From Prevotella sp. (GTDB taxonomy: Bacteria; Bacteroidota; Bacteroidia; Bacteroidales; Bacteroidaceae): a stretch of DNA of 36,817 nt. Below, piece after piece: positions 17,629 through 27,734 of this stretch. Positions within the stretch are counted from its first letter, which is position 1. Each line of letters starts with the position of its first letter. The translations under genes and the position numbers were made by a program. The DNA lies in contig JAFLSF010000020.1 of NCBI GenBank assembly GCA_022511045.1, positions 1 to 36,817 on the forward strand, written 5' to 3'. The notes beneath the pieces are model-generated. The model did no database searches, was not told the DNA's origin, and saw only the letters and a list, made by a program, of their open reading frames with translations.

Positions 17629-18174
17629 ATGTTTATAGCCAACGAACTACGCAAGACCAACATCGCCGAATACCTGCTCTATATGTGGCAGATAGAAGAT
17701 ACCATACGCGCCTTTGACTGCTCGCTGAGTCGCATACGGCGCGAGTATATAGACCGCTTTGACTATACTGAGGAACAAAAGGAGGAGGTGACGGACTGGT
17801 TTGGCAATCTTATCCGCATGATGAACTCCGAGGGGTGCCGCGAGCAGGGACATCTGCAAATAAACAAGGTGACAATGCAAACTTTGACGGAGTTACACGC
17901 TCAGTTGCTCTCGTCCTCGAAGTTTCCTTTCTATAATGCCGAATATTATAAAGTGTTGCCCTATATTGTGGAATTGCGCAATCATGGTGCCAATAAGGAG
18001 GAGAACGAGATAGAGACGTGTTTTAATTCGCTCTATGGCGTGATGATGCTCCGACTTCAGAAGAAAGAGATAACCACTAATACCGAACATGCCATTAAAG
18101 AAATATCAACCTTTATAGGAATGTTGAACGATTACTATCTGAAGGACAAGGAAGAACCGCTGGAGTTTGGATGA
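17629..18174 (+). CDS. DUF4924 family protein
   Basis: A 181-residue soluble, mostly helical protein starting MFIANELRKTNIAEYLLYMWQIED, which I recognise as the Bacteroidota-restricted DUF4924 family. No catalytic motif is visible. It follows the LysE-type gene by 27 bp and precedes rfbD by 37 bp, a neighbourhood often seen in Bacteroidales. Function unknown. Confidence 0.8.
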   Translation: MFIANELRKTNIAEYLLYMWQIEDTIRAFDCSLSRIRREYIDRFDYTEEQKEEVTDWFGNLIRMMNSEGCREQGHLQINKVTMQTLTELHAQLLSSSKFPFYNAEYYKVLPYIVELRNHGANKEENEIETCFNSLYGVMMLRLQKKEITTNTEHAIKEISTFIGMLNDYYLKDKEEPLEFG

Positions 18175-18211
18175 AAGGAATAGTGTAACGCGAACTAAGT
18201 AAATAGTAAGG

Positions 18212-19087
18212 ATGAATATATTGATTACGGGCTGTAACGGCCAATTAGGAAACGAAATGCAGTTGCTGGAGAAGAATTATCCCCAGCATACATGGTTCAA
18301 TACGGACGTCGCAGAATTGGATATTACCAGTCAGTTGGCTGTAGAGCAGTTTGTGGCTGAGCACCAGATTGACGGTATTGTCAATTGTGCTGCTTATACT
18401 GCTGTCGATAAGGCAGAGAACGATAAAGAATTGTGTACTACACTGAATACGGTGGCACCGTCTTATCTGGCGGCTGCTGTCGAAAAACGTGGCGGTTTCA
18501 TGGTGCAAGTGTCTACCGACTATGTGTTTAACGGCACAAATCATATACCATACGTGGAGACAGACACACCTTGTCCCGATAGCGTGTATGGCTCTACCAA
18601 ATTGGCAGGCGAGTTAGGTGTGTCTAAGTTCTGCAAGCGTTCTATGATTATCCGTACCGCTTGGCTCTATAGTACTTTTGGCAATAATTTTGTGAAGACC
18701 ATGATTCGTTTGGGAGGGGAGAAAACGGAGTTAGGTGTTATCTTTGACCAGATAGGCACTCCAACCTATGCCCGCGATTTAGCTGTTGCCATCATGGCAG
18801 CCATAGAGAAGGGCATCGTGCCTGGTGTCTACCATTTCTCCAATGAGGGAGTATGTTCGTGGTACGACTTTACAAAAGCCATTCACCGATTGGCAGGCAT
18901 AACGTCTTGTCACGTGCGTCCATTACATACTGCCGAATATCCTACGCCAGCCAATCGCCCGCACTACTCTGTACTCGACAAGACTAAAATCAAACAAACA
19001 TATAATATTGAGATTCCATATTGGGAGGACTCGTTAGCAGAGTGTATCAGTAAGTGGTTGGAAACGCTTTATAATAACTGTAAATAG
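18212..19087 (+). CDS. rfbD: dTDP-4-dehydrorhamnose reductase
   Basis: A 291-residue short-chain (extended SDR) reductase that makes dTDP-L-rhamnose from dTDP-4-dehydrorhamnose with NAD(P)H, for cell-surface polysaccharide. The Rossmann motif GCNGQLG is at residues 7-13, the NCAAYTAVDKAE segment is typical of RfbD, STDYVFNG contributes the catalytic Thr/Ser region, and YGSTK is the catalytic Tyr-Lys pair. The C-terminal WYDFTKAIH and NRPHYSVLDKTK match the family. rfbA, rfbB and rfbC are not nearby, so the pathway is dispersed in this genome. Confidence 0.93.
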   Translation: MNILITGCNGQLGNEMQLLEKNYPQHTWFNTDVAELDITSQLAVEQFVAEHQIDGIVNCAAYTAVDKAENDKELCTTLNTVAPSYLAAAVEKRGGFMVQVSTDYVFNGTNHIPYVETDTPCPDSVYGSTKLAGELGVSKFCKRSMIIRTAWLYSTFGNNFVKTMIRLGGEKTELGVIFDQIGTPTYARDLAVAIMAAIEKGIVPGVYHFSNEGVCSWYDFTKAIHRLAGITSCHVRPLHTAEYPTPANRPHYSVLDKTKIKQTYNIEIPYWEDSLAECISKWLETLYNNCK

Positions 19088-19109
19088 TAATTCATAATTA
19101 TAAATAGAA

Positions 19110-20699
19110 GTGGTGAATCAAGAGATAGCGCGCAGAAGGACGTTTGCGATTATATCGCATCCTGATGCTGGTAAGACAACACTGACAGAGAAATTCCTGC
19201 TTTTTGGTGGCCAGATACAGGTGGCTGGTGCGGTAAAAAGCAATAAGATAAAAAAGACAGCGACCAGCGACTGGATGGATATAGAGAAGCAGAGAGGCAT
19301 CTCTGTATCTACCTCGGTCATGGAGTTTGACTATACACCAGAAGGTTCGGACACGGAATATAAGGTGAATATCCTTGATACCCCAGGTCACCAAGACTTT
19401 GCGGAAGATACTTATCGCACATTGACGGCCGTTGACTCTGCCATTATTGTGGTTGATGGAGCCAAGGGTGTGGAGACTCAGACGCGCAAATTGATGTCTG
19501 TTTGCCGTATGAGAAATACCCCTGTTATTATCTTCATCAATAAGATGGACCGTGAGGGACGTGACCCCTTCGACTTGTTAGACGAATTGGAGAAAGAACT
19601 GGAAATCAAAGTGCGTCCTTTGTCGTGGCCCATCAACCAAGGGGTTAAGTTTAAGGGCGTCTATAACATTTACGAGCAAAAACTTGACCTCTTTACTCCA
19701 GATAAACAGCGAGTGACCGAGAAAGTAGAGGTGGATATTGATAGCCAAGAGTTGGAAAAGCGCGTTGGAGAGCAGGATGCTGAGAAATTGCGTGAGGATT
19801 TGGAATTGGTTAGCGGTGTCTATCCTGATTTTGATGTTAATACCTATCGCAGTGCAGAAATAGCCCCTGTATTCTTTGGCTCAGCTCTAAATAATTTTGG
19901 CGTACAAGAACTGCTTAATTGCTTTGTGGAAATAGCACCCGCTCCTAAACCTACCAAAGCCGAGGAGCGTATGGTGCAGCCAGAAGAACCAAAGTTTACT
20001 GGCTTTATTTTCAAGATTACTGCAAATATTGACCCTAATCACCGTTCTTGTATTGCTTTCTGTAAGGTTTGTTCAGGTAAGTTCCAGCGAAATCAGCCCT
20101 ATCTGCACGTTCGACAGAATAAGACGTTGCGTTTCTCTTCGCCTACCCAGTTTATGGCACAACGCAAGTCTACCATTGACGAGGCTTGGCCTGGCGACAT
20201 TGTAGGCTTGCCTGATAATGGTATTTTTAAAATAGGAGACACGCTGACAGAAGGTGAGCAACTGCATTTTCGTGGACTACCCTCGTTCTCACCAGAACTA
20301 TTTAAGTATATTGAGAATGACGACCCGATGAAGTCGAAGCAACTGCAAAAGGGTATTGACCAGTTGATGGACGAGGGTGTAGCCCAGTTGTTTGTTAATC
20401 AGTTTAACGGGCGTAAGATTGTTGGTACAGTAGGACAATTGCAGTTTGAGGTTATCCAATACCGTTTAGAAAATGAATATAATGCCAAGTGCCGTTGGGA
20501 GCCTGTCCACCTCTATAAGGCTTGCTGGATAGAGAGCGACGATGCACAGGAATTGGAGAATTTTAAGAAACGCAAGTATCAGTATATGGCAAAAGATAAA
20601 GAGGGCCGCGATGTTTTCCTCGCAGATTCGGGCTATGTGCTATCTATGGCGCAGGAAGACTTTAAACATATTAAGTTTCATTTTACATCAGAGTTCTGA
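19110..20699 (+). CDS. prfC: Peptide chain release factor 3
   Basis: A 529-residue translational GTPase that recycles RF1/RF2 from the ribosome. G-motifs are complete: [12 protein letters not shown] (P-loop), the switch [18 protein letters not shown] (switch II), and [10 protein letters not shown]. The RF3-specific domains II-III follow ([33 protein letters not shown]). The start is a GTG; GTG codons at 19110 and 19113 are adjacent and either could be used. It lies 22 bp after rfbD. Confidence 0.95.
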   Translation: MVNQEIARRRTFAIISHPDAGKTTLTEKFLLFGGQIQVAGAVKSNKIKKTATSDWMDIEKQRGISVSTSVMEFDYTPEGSDTEYKVNILDTPGHQDFAEDTYRTLTAVDSAIIVVDGAKGVETQTRKLMSVCRMRNTPVIIFINKMDREGRDPFDLLDELEKELEIKVRPLSWPINQGVKFKGVYNIYEQKLDLFTPDKQRVTEKVEVDIDSQELEKRVGEQDAEKLREDLELVSGVYPDFDVNTYRSAEIAPVFFGSALNNFGVQELLNCFVEIAPAPKPTKAEERMVQPEEPKFTGFIFKITANIDPNHRSCIAFCKVCSGKFQRNQPYLHVRQNKTLRFSSPTQFMAQRKSTIDEAWPGDIVGLPDNGIFKIGDTLTEGEQLHFRGLPSFSPELFKYIENDDPMKSKQLQKGIDQLMDEGVAQLFVNQFNGRKIVGTVGQLQFEVIQYRLENEYNAKCRWEPVHLYKACWIESDDAQELENFKKRKYQYMAKDKEGRDVFLADSGYVLSMAQEDFKHIKFHFTSEF

Positions 20700-20731
20700 G
20701 ACGTATATTCCAAAGATGAGCAAATAAGTAT

Positions 20732-21313
20732 ATGACACGCGAACAAGATATTAAGAATGCCGTTGAGGTGTTGCGTAAGGGTGGGGTGATACTTTATCCC
20801 ACAGATACGGTGTGGGGTATCGGCTGTGATGCTACTAATGCAGAGGCTGTAAAAAGAGTATATGATATTAAACAGCGTAACGACTCTAAGGCCCTTATCT
20901 GTCTTGTCGATAGTGATGCCCGTCTTCAGAGGTATGTAAAAAAAGTACCCGATGTGGCGTGGCAACTGATTGACAGTTTGCAGGATAGCGAAGCCAGACC
21001 TACAACCTTAATATTGGATGGAGCTGTGAATTTAGCAGCTAATCTTATTGCAGAAGATGGCTCTATAGCTCTGCGCATTACTAATGAGCCGTTCTCAAAG
21101 GAACTCTGCTACCGTTTCCAGAAAGCATTGGTCAGCACCTCTGCCAATATTAGCGGACAGCCTGCAGCTCAGAATTACAGAGATATTGCTCTAGAACTGT
21201 TGGAGGCTGTTGACTATGTTTGTTGGAGTCGCCGACAAGAGCATAATCCTCATCAACCCAGTAGCATTATTAGACTGAAAGAAGATGGGGAGGTAACTAT
21301 TATTAGGAAATAG
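20732..21313 (+). CDS. tsaC: L-threonylcarbamoyladenylate synthase (YrdC/Sua5 domain)
   Basis: A 193-residue YrdC-domain enzyme that forms threonylcarbamoyl-AMP from threonine, bicarbonate and ATP for the t6A37 tRNA modification. The motifs are YPTDTVWGIGCDA, the KQR-x-SK cluster (KQRNDSKAL) and STSANISGQPA. It lacks the C-terminal Sua5 domain, so it is the short TsaC-like form. It closes the plus-strand run, 32 bp after prfC, and is convergent with aroB. Confidence 0.92.
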   Translation: MTREQDIKNAVEVLRKGGVILYPTDTVWGIGCDATNAEAVKRVYDIKQRNDSKALICLVDSDARLQRYVKKVPDVAWQLIDSLQDSEARPTTLILDGAVNLAANLIAEDGSIALRITNEPFSKELCYRFQKALVSTSANISGQPAAQNYRDIALELLEAVDYVCWSRRQEHNPHQPSSIIRLKEDGEVTIIRK

Positions 21314-21347
21314 CGTTGTTGATTTTCTCTACCTCAGCCTCTCTTTA

Positions 21348-22427
21348 TTAACACTCGCAATAGAAATCAAGAGCTTCCTTGATTTCATCTTCCGTAGCCG
21401 TCTGGTTAATACGAATGTCACCTATGTTGCCAAGAAGGGTAAAGTTGATAGTGTTACCCTCGTTCTTTTTGTCGTGGTGCATTAGCTCCAGCAGACGGGG
21501 ATAGTCGTCACATGTAATAGTCATTCGTCCAAAGTGCTCCTTGATTGACGCAACCGTCTGGTGTAGGTAGTCGGTAGGGAAAGCAACCTTCATAGCCGAT
21601 AGGTATAGTTCTACTATTAGTCCGTAGGCTACAGCATAACCGTGTAGGATGGGTGAAAAACGAGAATTTGACAATTGGAGACTCCGTTCTAATGCCAGCG
21701 ACTCAAAAGCATGACCAGCAGTGTGACCTAAATTGAGGGCTTTACGGATTCCCTGCTCCGTAGGGTCTTTGGCGACAATGCGTTGTTTAACAGCTACGCT
21801 ATCGGCAACCATAGAAGAGAGAGATAGAGGTGAAGAAGTAATAGGGGAGAAAGTGATATGATTAGCCCACATCTGCTTATTGCTGATAAGAGCATGTTTC
21901 AACATTTCTGCATAGCCTGAGAGTAGGTTCTCATGGTCGAGGGTGCAAAGGAAGATTGTGTCAAGGATAACGGAATGGGCATTATTGAATACACCGATTT
22001 CATTCTTTAGGCCACCAAAGTTTATGCCAGTTTTTCCACCAACAGAAGCATCAACCATACTAAGTAGTGTCGTGGGAATGTTGATGTATTGGATTCCTCG
22101 TTTGAAAGTAGAGGCGGCAAATCCCCCGAGGTCAGTCACCATACCGCCGCCCAGATTGATTATTAGCGAATGACGGGTAGCACCACCTTCCTGCAATTTA
22201 CTCCATACATGGCTGAGCGATTTCAGCGTTTTATGGTGTTCTGTGGATCCTATAGCAATATGTATGGCCCCTTCCATGCAGGGATAGTTGGCAATAACAG
22301 GCAGGCAATATCGTGCCGTCGTTTTGTCAGTGAGCACGAACAGTCGGTCGTGGTTACATTCTGTTATAGCATCAGTCAGTGACTGTTGCAAATTGTCATG
22401 AGATAAAATGATGCGTTGTTGTTCCAT
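21348..22427 (-). CDS. aroB: 3-dehydroquinate synthase
   Basis: About 359 residues from the start chosen here (22427; the track start at 22439 adds MPNQ and is only 8 bp after a -7 box, so either is possible). AroB converts DAHP to 3-dehydroquinate in the shikimate pathway, upstream of chorismate and thus of the trp operon in this window. The NAD-binding loop GGGMVTDLGGFAAS, the IPTTLLSMVDASVGGKTGIN block and the zinc ligands (Glu in SGYAEMLKHAL, His in NLGHTAGHAFE and in LHGYAVAYG) are intact. Single gene, divergent from the outer-membrane protein gene. Confidence 0.94.
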   Translation of the reverse strand: MEQQRIILSHDNLQQSLTDAITECNHDRLFVLTDKTTARYCLPVIANYPCMEGAIHIAIGSTEHHKTLKSLSHVWSKLQEGGATRHSLIINLGGGMVTDLGGFAASTFKRGIQYINIPTTLLSMVDASVGGKTGINFGGLKNEIGVFNNAHSVILDTIFLCTLDHENLLSGYAEMLKHALISNKQMWANHITFSPITSSPLSLSSMVADSVAVKQRIVAKDPTEQGIRKALNLGHTAGHAFESLALERSLQLSNSRFSPILHGYAVAYGLIVELYLSAMKVAFPTDYLHQTVASIKEHFGRMTITCDDYPRLLELMHHDKKNEGNTINFTLLGNIGDIRINQTATEDEIKEALDFYCEC

Positions 22428-22447
22428 TTGGTTAGGCATTCAAGGTG

Positions 22448-22455
22448 CAAAAATA
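22448..22455 (-). promoter_or_regulatory. -7 element (TATTTTTG) of aroB
   Basis: TATTTTTG on the minus strand fits TAnnTTTG and lies 20 bp before the ATG at 22427. It sits back-to-back with the promoter of the outer-membrane gene. Confidence 0.5.
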
Positions 22456-22509
22456 ATATAATTTTATCAAAAACACGTGCTATTAACAAGATAATTGCGA
22501 AATTTTTCT

Positions 22510-22517
22510 TACTTTTG
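22510..22517 (+). promoter_or_regulatory. -7 element (TACTTTTG) of the outer-membrane barrel gene
   Basis: TACTTTTG on the plus strand fits TAnnTTTG and lies 35 bp before the ATG chosen for the barrel protein (22553). No clear -33 box at 19-21 bp spacing. Confidence 0.5.
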
Positions 22518-22552
22518 TAGTCGCTTAACTAAGAAGTGTATTGTATTTAGAG

Positions 22553-25519
22553 ATGAAAAAGATAGTATTATTGGCATTGATGATGGCTGTGGCAAAGATT
22601 GTTGTGGCCCAACATTATGTGACAGGTACAATGATAGAAGCTGACAGTCAAGAGCCGTTGGTGCAGGCCACTGCCCGTTTGGTGGATAAAAATAATAAGG
22701 TGGCAGCAGGTGCCGTTACGGATGTGATGGGTCGTTTCCGCATGGAGATCCCCAAAACAGGACGTTATACTATTCAAATAAGTTGTGTGGGCTATAAGCC
22801 ATTATCTCTGCTTCTCCGTTTGGGTAATGACAAAAACTTCGATTTAGGGACTGTTGTAATGGAGCCTGATGCTGTTATGTTGAAAGGTGCTACTGTAGTG
22901 GGGCGTGCTGTCAAGGTACAAGTTAAAGCCGATACTTTTATTTATAGTGCTTCTGCATACCGCACTCCTGAGGGCTCGGTAGTAGAGGAACTTGTAAAAC
23001 GCTTACCAGGTGCACAGATTGATGATGATGGTAAGATTACTATCAATGGTAAAGAGGTAAAGAAAATCATGGTAGATGGGAAGGAGTTTATGACGGGTGA
23101 TACGCAGACAGCATTGAAGAACTTGCCTACCAGTATCATAGAACGGATAAAGGCTTATGACCAAAAAAGTGATCAGGCCCGCATTAGTGGTATTGATGAC
23201 GGAGAGGAGGAAACGGTACTGGACTTCGGCATAAAAAAGGGAATGAATCGCGGCGTAATGCTCAACGCAGATTTGGCGGCAGGTACACGTAATCGATATA
23301 GCAGCCGAGTCTTTGGTGGTTGGATGAAAGATAACTTGAAACTGTTTCTGATGACCAATGCCAACAACGTAAATGATATGGGATTCTCCAGTGGTGGAGG
23401 CCGATGGGGGGCTGGACGTCAAGGACTGAATGCCTCGAAGATGACGGGTCTAAACATGAACTACGAAAAGAAAAACCTTTTGAAATTGGATGGAAGTATC
23501 CGTTGGAACCATACTGATGGTGATGCGCTAATTAGGAAGTCTACGGAGAATTTTATGAGTAGTTCTGCATCGACTTTTAGTAATAGCATCAGCCAAGACT
23601 ATAGTCGCACCAATAGTTGGGATGCCCGCATGCGATTAGAGTGGCAGCCTGATACGCTATGGAACATTTTATTCCGTCCACAGTGGCGTTATAATAGTAC
23701 AGACGGCTTGTCTATGGGTAACAGTGCAACGTTTAATGCCGATCCTTATAGTATAGGAAATATCACTAATCCTTTGGATGCTGACCAACTGAAACAGTTG
23801 GTGTCGACAGGTATAGTAATGAACAGCAATCTGAACAACAATATCAGCTATAGTGATACGAAAACCGTTGGCGGTATTCTGCAAGTGAATCGCAAATTAG
23901 GCAAGCCTGGACGCAATATCACGTTACGGTTTTCGGCCAATTATAGCGAGGGCATCAGTCGTTCGTTCAGCAACGACTCTGTCAATTACTATCAAGTGGA
24001 GACAGACAAGACTTATCAGGCTAATCGCTATGCTGTCACGCCTACCAAAAATTGGGATTATAGTATGAAGGCCAGCTATAGCGAACCCATCTTGCCCAAG
24101 ACCTATTTACAGTTCTCCTACCAATATCAATATAAATACACTAAAAGTGACCGAGGTACTTATGATTTGAGTGGTTATGGGTGGGAGTTCTTTGATATTC
24201 TCCCTACTTATCGGGGATGGGACGACGAGCTGGCTTTAATAGGGGAAACGCCACTTGAGGCCTATAAGGATGCTAACTTAAGCCGCTTCTCGGAATATCG
24301 TAACTATATCCATACGGCAGAGGTTATGCTACGTATCACCCAAAAAGCTTATAGGCTGAACGTAGGTGTACAAGTTATTCCTCAGCGTTCGCACTTTACT
24401 CAAGACTATCAGGGAGTACATACAGATACAGTTCGAACGGTGACTAATGTCTCGCCAACTGCTGATTTCCGCTATAAATTTAGTGATGTCAGTCAGTTGC
24501 GCTTGACTTACCGAGGTTCTACCAGCCAGCCCTCAATGACTGACTTGTTAGATATTACCGACGACTCCAATCCGTTGAATGTACGCAGGGGTAATCCTGG
24601 TCTGAAGCCATCGTTTACGCAGAACCTGCGCTTGTTCTATAATAACTATTTTAGAAATCATCAGCGTAGTATAATGGCTCATCTGAATTTCTCGACTACC
24701 AGCAATAGCGTGTCGAATATGGTAACCTACGATGCTGTGACGGGTGGTAAGACAACTAGGCCAGAGAATATCAATGGCAATTGGAGCACTTTTGCTATGC
24801 TGATGTTCAATACAGCTATTGATTCGGCTGCTTATTTCAATGTTAATACATCCACTACTCTGCGTTATGCCAATAGCGTTGGTTACGTCAGTCTTGGAGC
24901 GAACCACAACTCGGAAAAGTCAACGACCCATAGCACAACGCTGGGCGAACGTCTGGCTACGAGTTATCGTAATGATTGGATAGAGGTCGAGCTGAATGGG
25001 CAAGTGCAATATTTGAGAGCCAGAAGTGTTTTGCAGGTTAACAACAATTTAGATACGTGGAATTTTTCTTATGGCGGTAGTATTCAGACGACGGCTCCTT
25101 GGGGCACTCAATTATCTACCAGTCTTAACATGAACAGCCGGCGCGGATATAGCGATGCCTCAATGAATACCAACGAGTTAATTTGGAACGCCCAACTATC
25201 GCAGTCCTTCTTAAAGGGTAAGTCACTTACGGTGACTTTGCAGTTCTATGACCTGTTGCACCGTCAGTCAACCTTCAGTCGTCAGGTAACTGCTATGCAA
25301 CGTAGCGATACTGAATATAATGCCATCACTAACTATGCAATGTTGCACGTCATTTACAAACTTAATCTTTTCGGAGGTATGAAAAATAACGCAAAAGGCC
25401 CTAACGGTCCTGGTGGGTTTGGTGGTGCCCTTGAAAGTCGAGGTGGCCGAGGTGATCGTAGTGATTGGGGCGGCGGAAATCGCGGTGGAGGCGGCTTGGG
25501 ACGGTCTGACCGTTTCTAA
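22553..25519 (+). CDS. Outer-membrane beta-barrel protein with CarboxypepD_reg-like and plug domains
   Basis: 988 residues from Met5 of the track ORF, chosen because MKKIVLLALMMAVAKIVVAQ is a clean signal peptide. Residues ~22-100 are a carboxypeptidase-regulatory-like beta sandwich (VTGTMIEADSQEPLVQATARL). A TonB-receptor-plug-like segment follows (VVEELVKRLPGAQIDDDGKITINGKEVKKIMVDGKEF). From about 230 to 930 there are alternating amphipathic strands of an OMP_b-brl_3-type barrel. The last ~45 residues are Gly/Arg/Asp-rich (GGFGGALESRGGRGDRSDWG), common in this group. It is not a SusC: no SusD partner is adjacent. The ligand is unknown; it may be a TonB-dependent receptor or a barrel that uses plug-like gating. 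Confidence 0.82.
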   Translation: MKKIVLLALMMAVAKIVVAQHYVTGTMIEADSQEPLVQATARLVDKNNKVAAGAVTDVMGRFRMEIPKTGRYTIQISCVGYKPLSLLLRLGNDKNFDLGTVVMEPDAVMLKGATVVGRAVKVQVKADTFIYSASAYRTPEGSVVEELVKRLPGAQIDDDGKITINGKEVKKIMVDGKEFMTGDTQTALKNLPTSIIERIKAYDQKSDQARISGIDDGEEETVLDFGIKKGMNRGVMLNADLAAGTRNRYSSRVFGGWMKDNLKLFLMTNANNVNDMGFSSGGGRWGAGRQGLNASKMTGLNMNYEKKNLLKLDGSIRWNHTDGDALIRKSTENFMSSSASTFSNSISQDYSRTNSWDARMRLEWQPDTLWNILFRPQWRYNSTDGLSMGNSATFNADPYSIGNITNPLDADQLKQLVSTGIVMNSNLNNNISYSDTKTVGGILQVNRKLGKPGRNITLRFSANYSEGISRSFSNDSVNYYQVETDKTYQANRYAVTPTKNWDYSMKASYSEPILPKTYLQFSYQYQYKYTKSDRGTYDLSGYGWEFFDILPTYRGWDDELALIGETPLEAYKDANLSRFSEYRNYIHTAEVMLRITQKAYRLNVGVQVIPQRSHFTQDYQGVHTDTVRTVTNVSPTADFRYKFSDVSQLRLTYRGSTSQPSMTDLLDITDDSNPLNVRRGNPGLKPSFTQNLRLFYNNYFRNHQRSIMAHLNFSTTSNSVSNMVTYDAVTGGKTTRPENINGNWSTFAMLMFNTAIDSAAYFNVNTSTTLRYANSVGYVSLGANHNSEKSTTHSTTLGERLATSYRNDWIEVELNGQVQYLRARSVLQVNNNLDTWNFSYGGSIQTTAPWGTQLSTSLNMNSRRGYSDASMNTNELIWNAQLSQSFLKGKSLTVTLQFYDLLHRQSTFSRQVTAMQRSDTEYNAITNYAMLHVIYKLNLFGGMKNNAKGPNGPGGFGGALESRGGRGDRSDWGGGNRGGGGLGRSDRF

Positions 25520-25531
25520 ATTGTTTCTGTT

Positions 25532-27334
25532 TTAGTCTTGGCTCATGTCATGTACCATTTTGCGGTACATATCATACAGTCTTTTCCGTGAGACGTAGCC
25601 TTTTAGGTGTTTCTCGTGGTCAAGGACGGGCAGCCAGTCGGCTTGTGTGCGCTCAAAAGTTTTCATCACTTCCGACATAGGAGTGTTGTCGCTCAAGGTG
25701 GCGGCAGGCTCCATCATAAGTTGGTGAGCTTTGAAGTGATGGTATAGCTCGGTGCGGAATACAACGTGACGGATTTTTAGAAGATTAATTTCTCCTAATA
25801 ACATACCTGCGGCATCAGTGATAGGTAACACGTTGCTGCGGCTATGACTGATTCGGTGTACCATCTGTCCTAACTCCATCTCTGGATTGACAGCTTGATA
25901 GTCGCGGTCAATGACTGATTCAAGGCTCATCAGTGTCAAGACAGCATGGTCTGTGTGGTGAGTGACAAGCTTTCCTTGACGGGCCAGCCGCATACCATAG
26001 ATGCTGTGTGTCTCAAAAATGTTAATGGTAAGGTAGGCAGACACGGAAACTATCATAAGTGGCATAAAGAGGTTATAGCCACTAGTAATCTCGGCAATGA
26101 GGAAAATGCCCGTAAGTGGAGCGTGCATCACTCCCGACATGACTCCCGCCATACCCAATAGGGCAAAGTTCTTCTCTGGTACATACGGACCAACATTGTA
26201 GATGTTCCAAAGTCTGGAAAAGAGAAAACCAGTGAAGCAGCCAATGAATAGCGAGGGGGCAAATGTTCCGCCACAACCGCCTCCACCATTGGTGGCCGAT
26301 GTGGCAAACACTTTGGTGAGTAATACTAAACCAATATATAAAATAAGATATTCCGAGTGGCCGTAGAATAGCGACCCATCGAGTATCTGGTTCCAATCTG
26401 CTTCCGTTCTTCCGTTGAGTAGCAGATTGATGCTATGATAGCCCTCGCCATATAGCGACGGGAAAACAAAAATGAGCGTACTCAAAATAATGGCACCAAT
26501 GATGAACTTCAGGTAAGGTTTGTCTTTGAAACGGGCAAACATGTCCTCACAAGCATTCATAGTACGCATAAAGTAGAGACTGACCAGACCGCAGGAAATT
26601 CCTAAAAGGATGCTGGCTGGCACGCTCTGCACTGTCCAGTCTTCCTCCAGATGGAATGAGAAAAGCACATCATTACCACTAAAGATGTATGTGAAACAGG
26701 TAGCCGTGACACAGCTTACTAAAATTGGCAATAATGAGGCCATCGTTAGGTCAATCATCAGTACTTCCAACGTAAACACCAATCCTGCAATGGGAGCCTT
26801 GAAGATACCTGCAATAGCACCAGCCGCACCGCAACCGACAAGTGTCATTAAGGTCTTATTGTCCAGTTTGAATAGCTTGCCAAGATTTGAACCAATGGCA
26901 GAGCCCGTTAGCACGATAGGAGCCTCAGCACCTACAGAGCCGCCAAAGCCTATGGTAATGGCTGAGGCTATGACGCTTGACCAAGTGTTGTGCACTTTCA
27001 GCCTCGACTGATTTGAACTGATGGCATGAAGAATACGAGTAATGCCGTGAGATATGTTGTCTCTGACGATATATCGGACAAAAAGCGAGGTGAGGTAGAT
27101 TCCAATGACAGGATAGACTAAATAGAGCCAGTTGTACGAGTCCGTAGCAAAGCGCCCCGTCAGTAGGGTAACTATTTGGTTGATGAGCCCATGCAATACA
27201 AAAGCTGCCACAGCCGACAACAATCCCACCACGAATGACAGGATAAGAAGAAACATCTTGTCACTGACCTTCTGCACTCGCCACTCGTGCAACTTGGTCA
27301 GCCATGTTGCTTTGAGTATGTGGTATTGCTTCAT
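25532..27334 (-). CDS. ClC-family chloride channel/transporter with CBS domains
   Basis: A 600-residue membrane protein with the ClC pore motifs: GSVGAEAPI (~130, GSxGxE with the gating glutamate), KAPIAGLVFTLEV (~180) and GGGGCGGTFAPSLFIGC (~358, the GxFxP anion-binding motif). The C-terminal ~125 residues hold two CBS-like segments (MSLESVIDRDYQAV..., and TLSDNTPMSEVMKTFERTQADWLPVLD), which in relatives bind adenine nucleotides. The residue matching the internal proton-transfer glutamate of E. coli ClC (IIEEM) is valine here (TLEVL), as in channel-type ClCs, so this may be a passive channel. It is convergent with the outer-membrane gene (12-bp gap). Confidence 0.88.
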   Translation of the reverse strand: MKQYHILKATWLTKLHEWRVQKVSDKMFLLILSFVVGLLSAVAAFVLHGLINQIVTLLTGRFATDSYNWLYLVYPVIGIYLTSLFVRYIVRDNISHGITRILHAISSNQSRLKVHNTWSSVIASAITIGFGGSVGAEAPIVLTGSAIGSNLGKLFKLDNKTLMTLVGCGAAGAIAGIFKAPIAGLVFTLEVLMIDLTMASLLPILVSCVTATCFTYIFSGNDVLFSFHLEEDWTVQSVPASILLGISCGLVSLYFMRTMNACEDMFARFKDKPYLKFIIGAIILSTLIFVFPSLYGEGYHSINLLLNGRTEADWNQILDGSLFYGHSEYLILYIGLVLLTKVFATSATNGGGGCGGTFAPSLFIGCFTGFLFSRLWNIYNVGPYVPEKNFALLGMAGVMSGVMHAPLTGIFLIAEITSGYNLFMPLMIVSVSAYLTINIFETHSIYGMRLARQGKLVTHHTDHAVLTLMSLESVIDRDYQAVNPEMELGQMVHRISHSRSNVLPITDAAGMLLGEINLLKIRHVVFRTELYHHFKAHQLMMEPAATLSDNTPMSEVMKTFERTQADWLPVLDHEKHLKGYVSRKRLYDMYRKMVHDMSQD

Positions 27335-27734
27335 TGTTGCAACTTGTGATCCCGTTGGAAAAATAAGTGAAAGAGGGAAAGTGTAGTGTGGAGTGGTGTT
27401 TTGGAGGGCTGCACGCCAGAATGGGGAAACAAATTGGGTGTGTTCTGCGGTTTTTGGATGAATTCTTTCGTGCTTTGTAATGCTATTTTTGTAGCTGTCA
27501 TGCAGGTTTGTTTTGTCGTGAATTTTTCATTGTATGTCACGGCGGTTTCTGTGGTGGCCGTGCGGAGTCGTTCTGTCGCGGTATTAAGACCGTAGGGCAC
27601 GGGTATTGTGTGCCTGTATTGGCTTGAGGCATCGTTTCCGCAGGTGTGCGGGAATAATGCCTTTGTTTTGCCTGTATGTGCTGTTGTTGCTGTCATGCGT
27701 GTTGGTGTATTGTGTATGAATTGTTTAGAATTGC
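27335..27734. other. Gene-free, GT-skewed intergenic region
   Basis: About 400 bp between the ClC start and the K+ channel stop without a convincing gene. The plus strand is markedly rich in G and T, with loosely repeated GTTCTGTCG / TTTTGTCG / CTGTCATGC words. Small inverted repeats occur: CCGTGC...GCACGG enclosing CGGT...ACCG (about 27560-27602), and CCGCAGGTGTGCGG (27638-27651). It must hold the ClC promoter, but only a weak -7-like TATTTTTC (27358-27365, minus strand) was found. The 121-codon minus-strand ORF in the track looks like a shadow of the base skew. Confidence 0.55.

Noticed and set aside
27331-27696. 121-codon minus-strand ORF
   Set aside because: Thr/Gln-rich translation without fold-like pattern, in a GT-skewed intergenic region; no promoter or ribosome site; likely a chance ORF.
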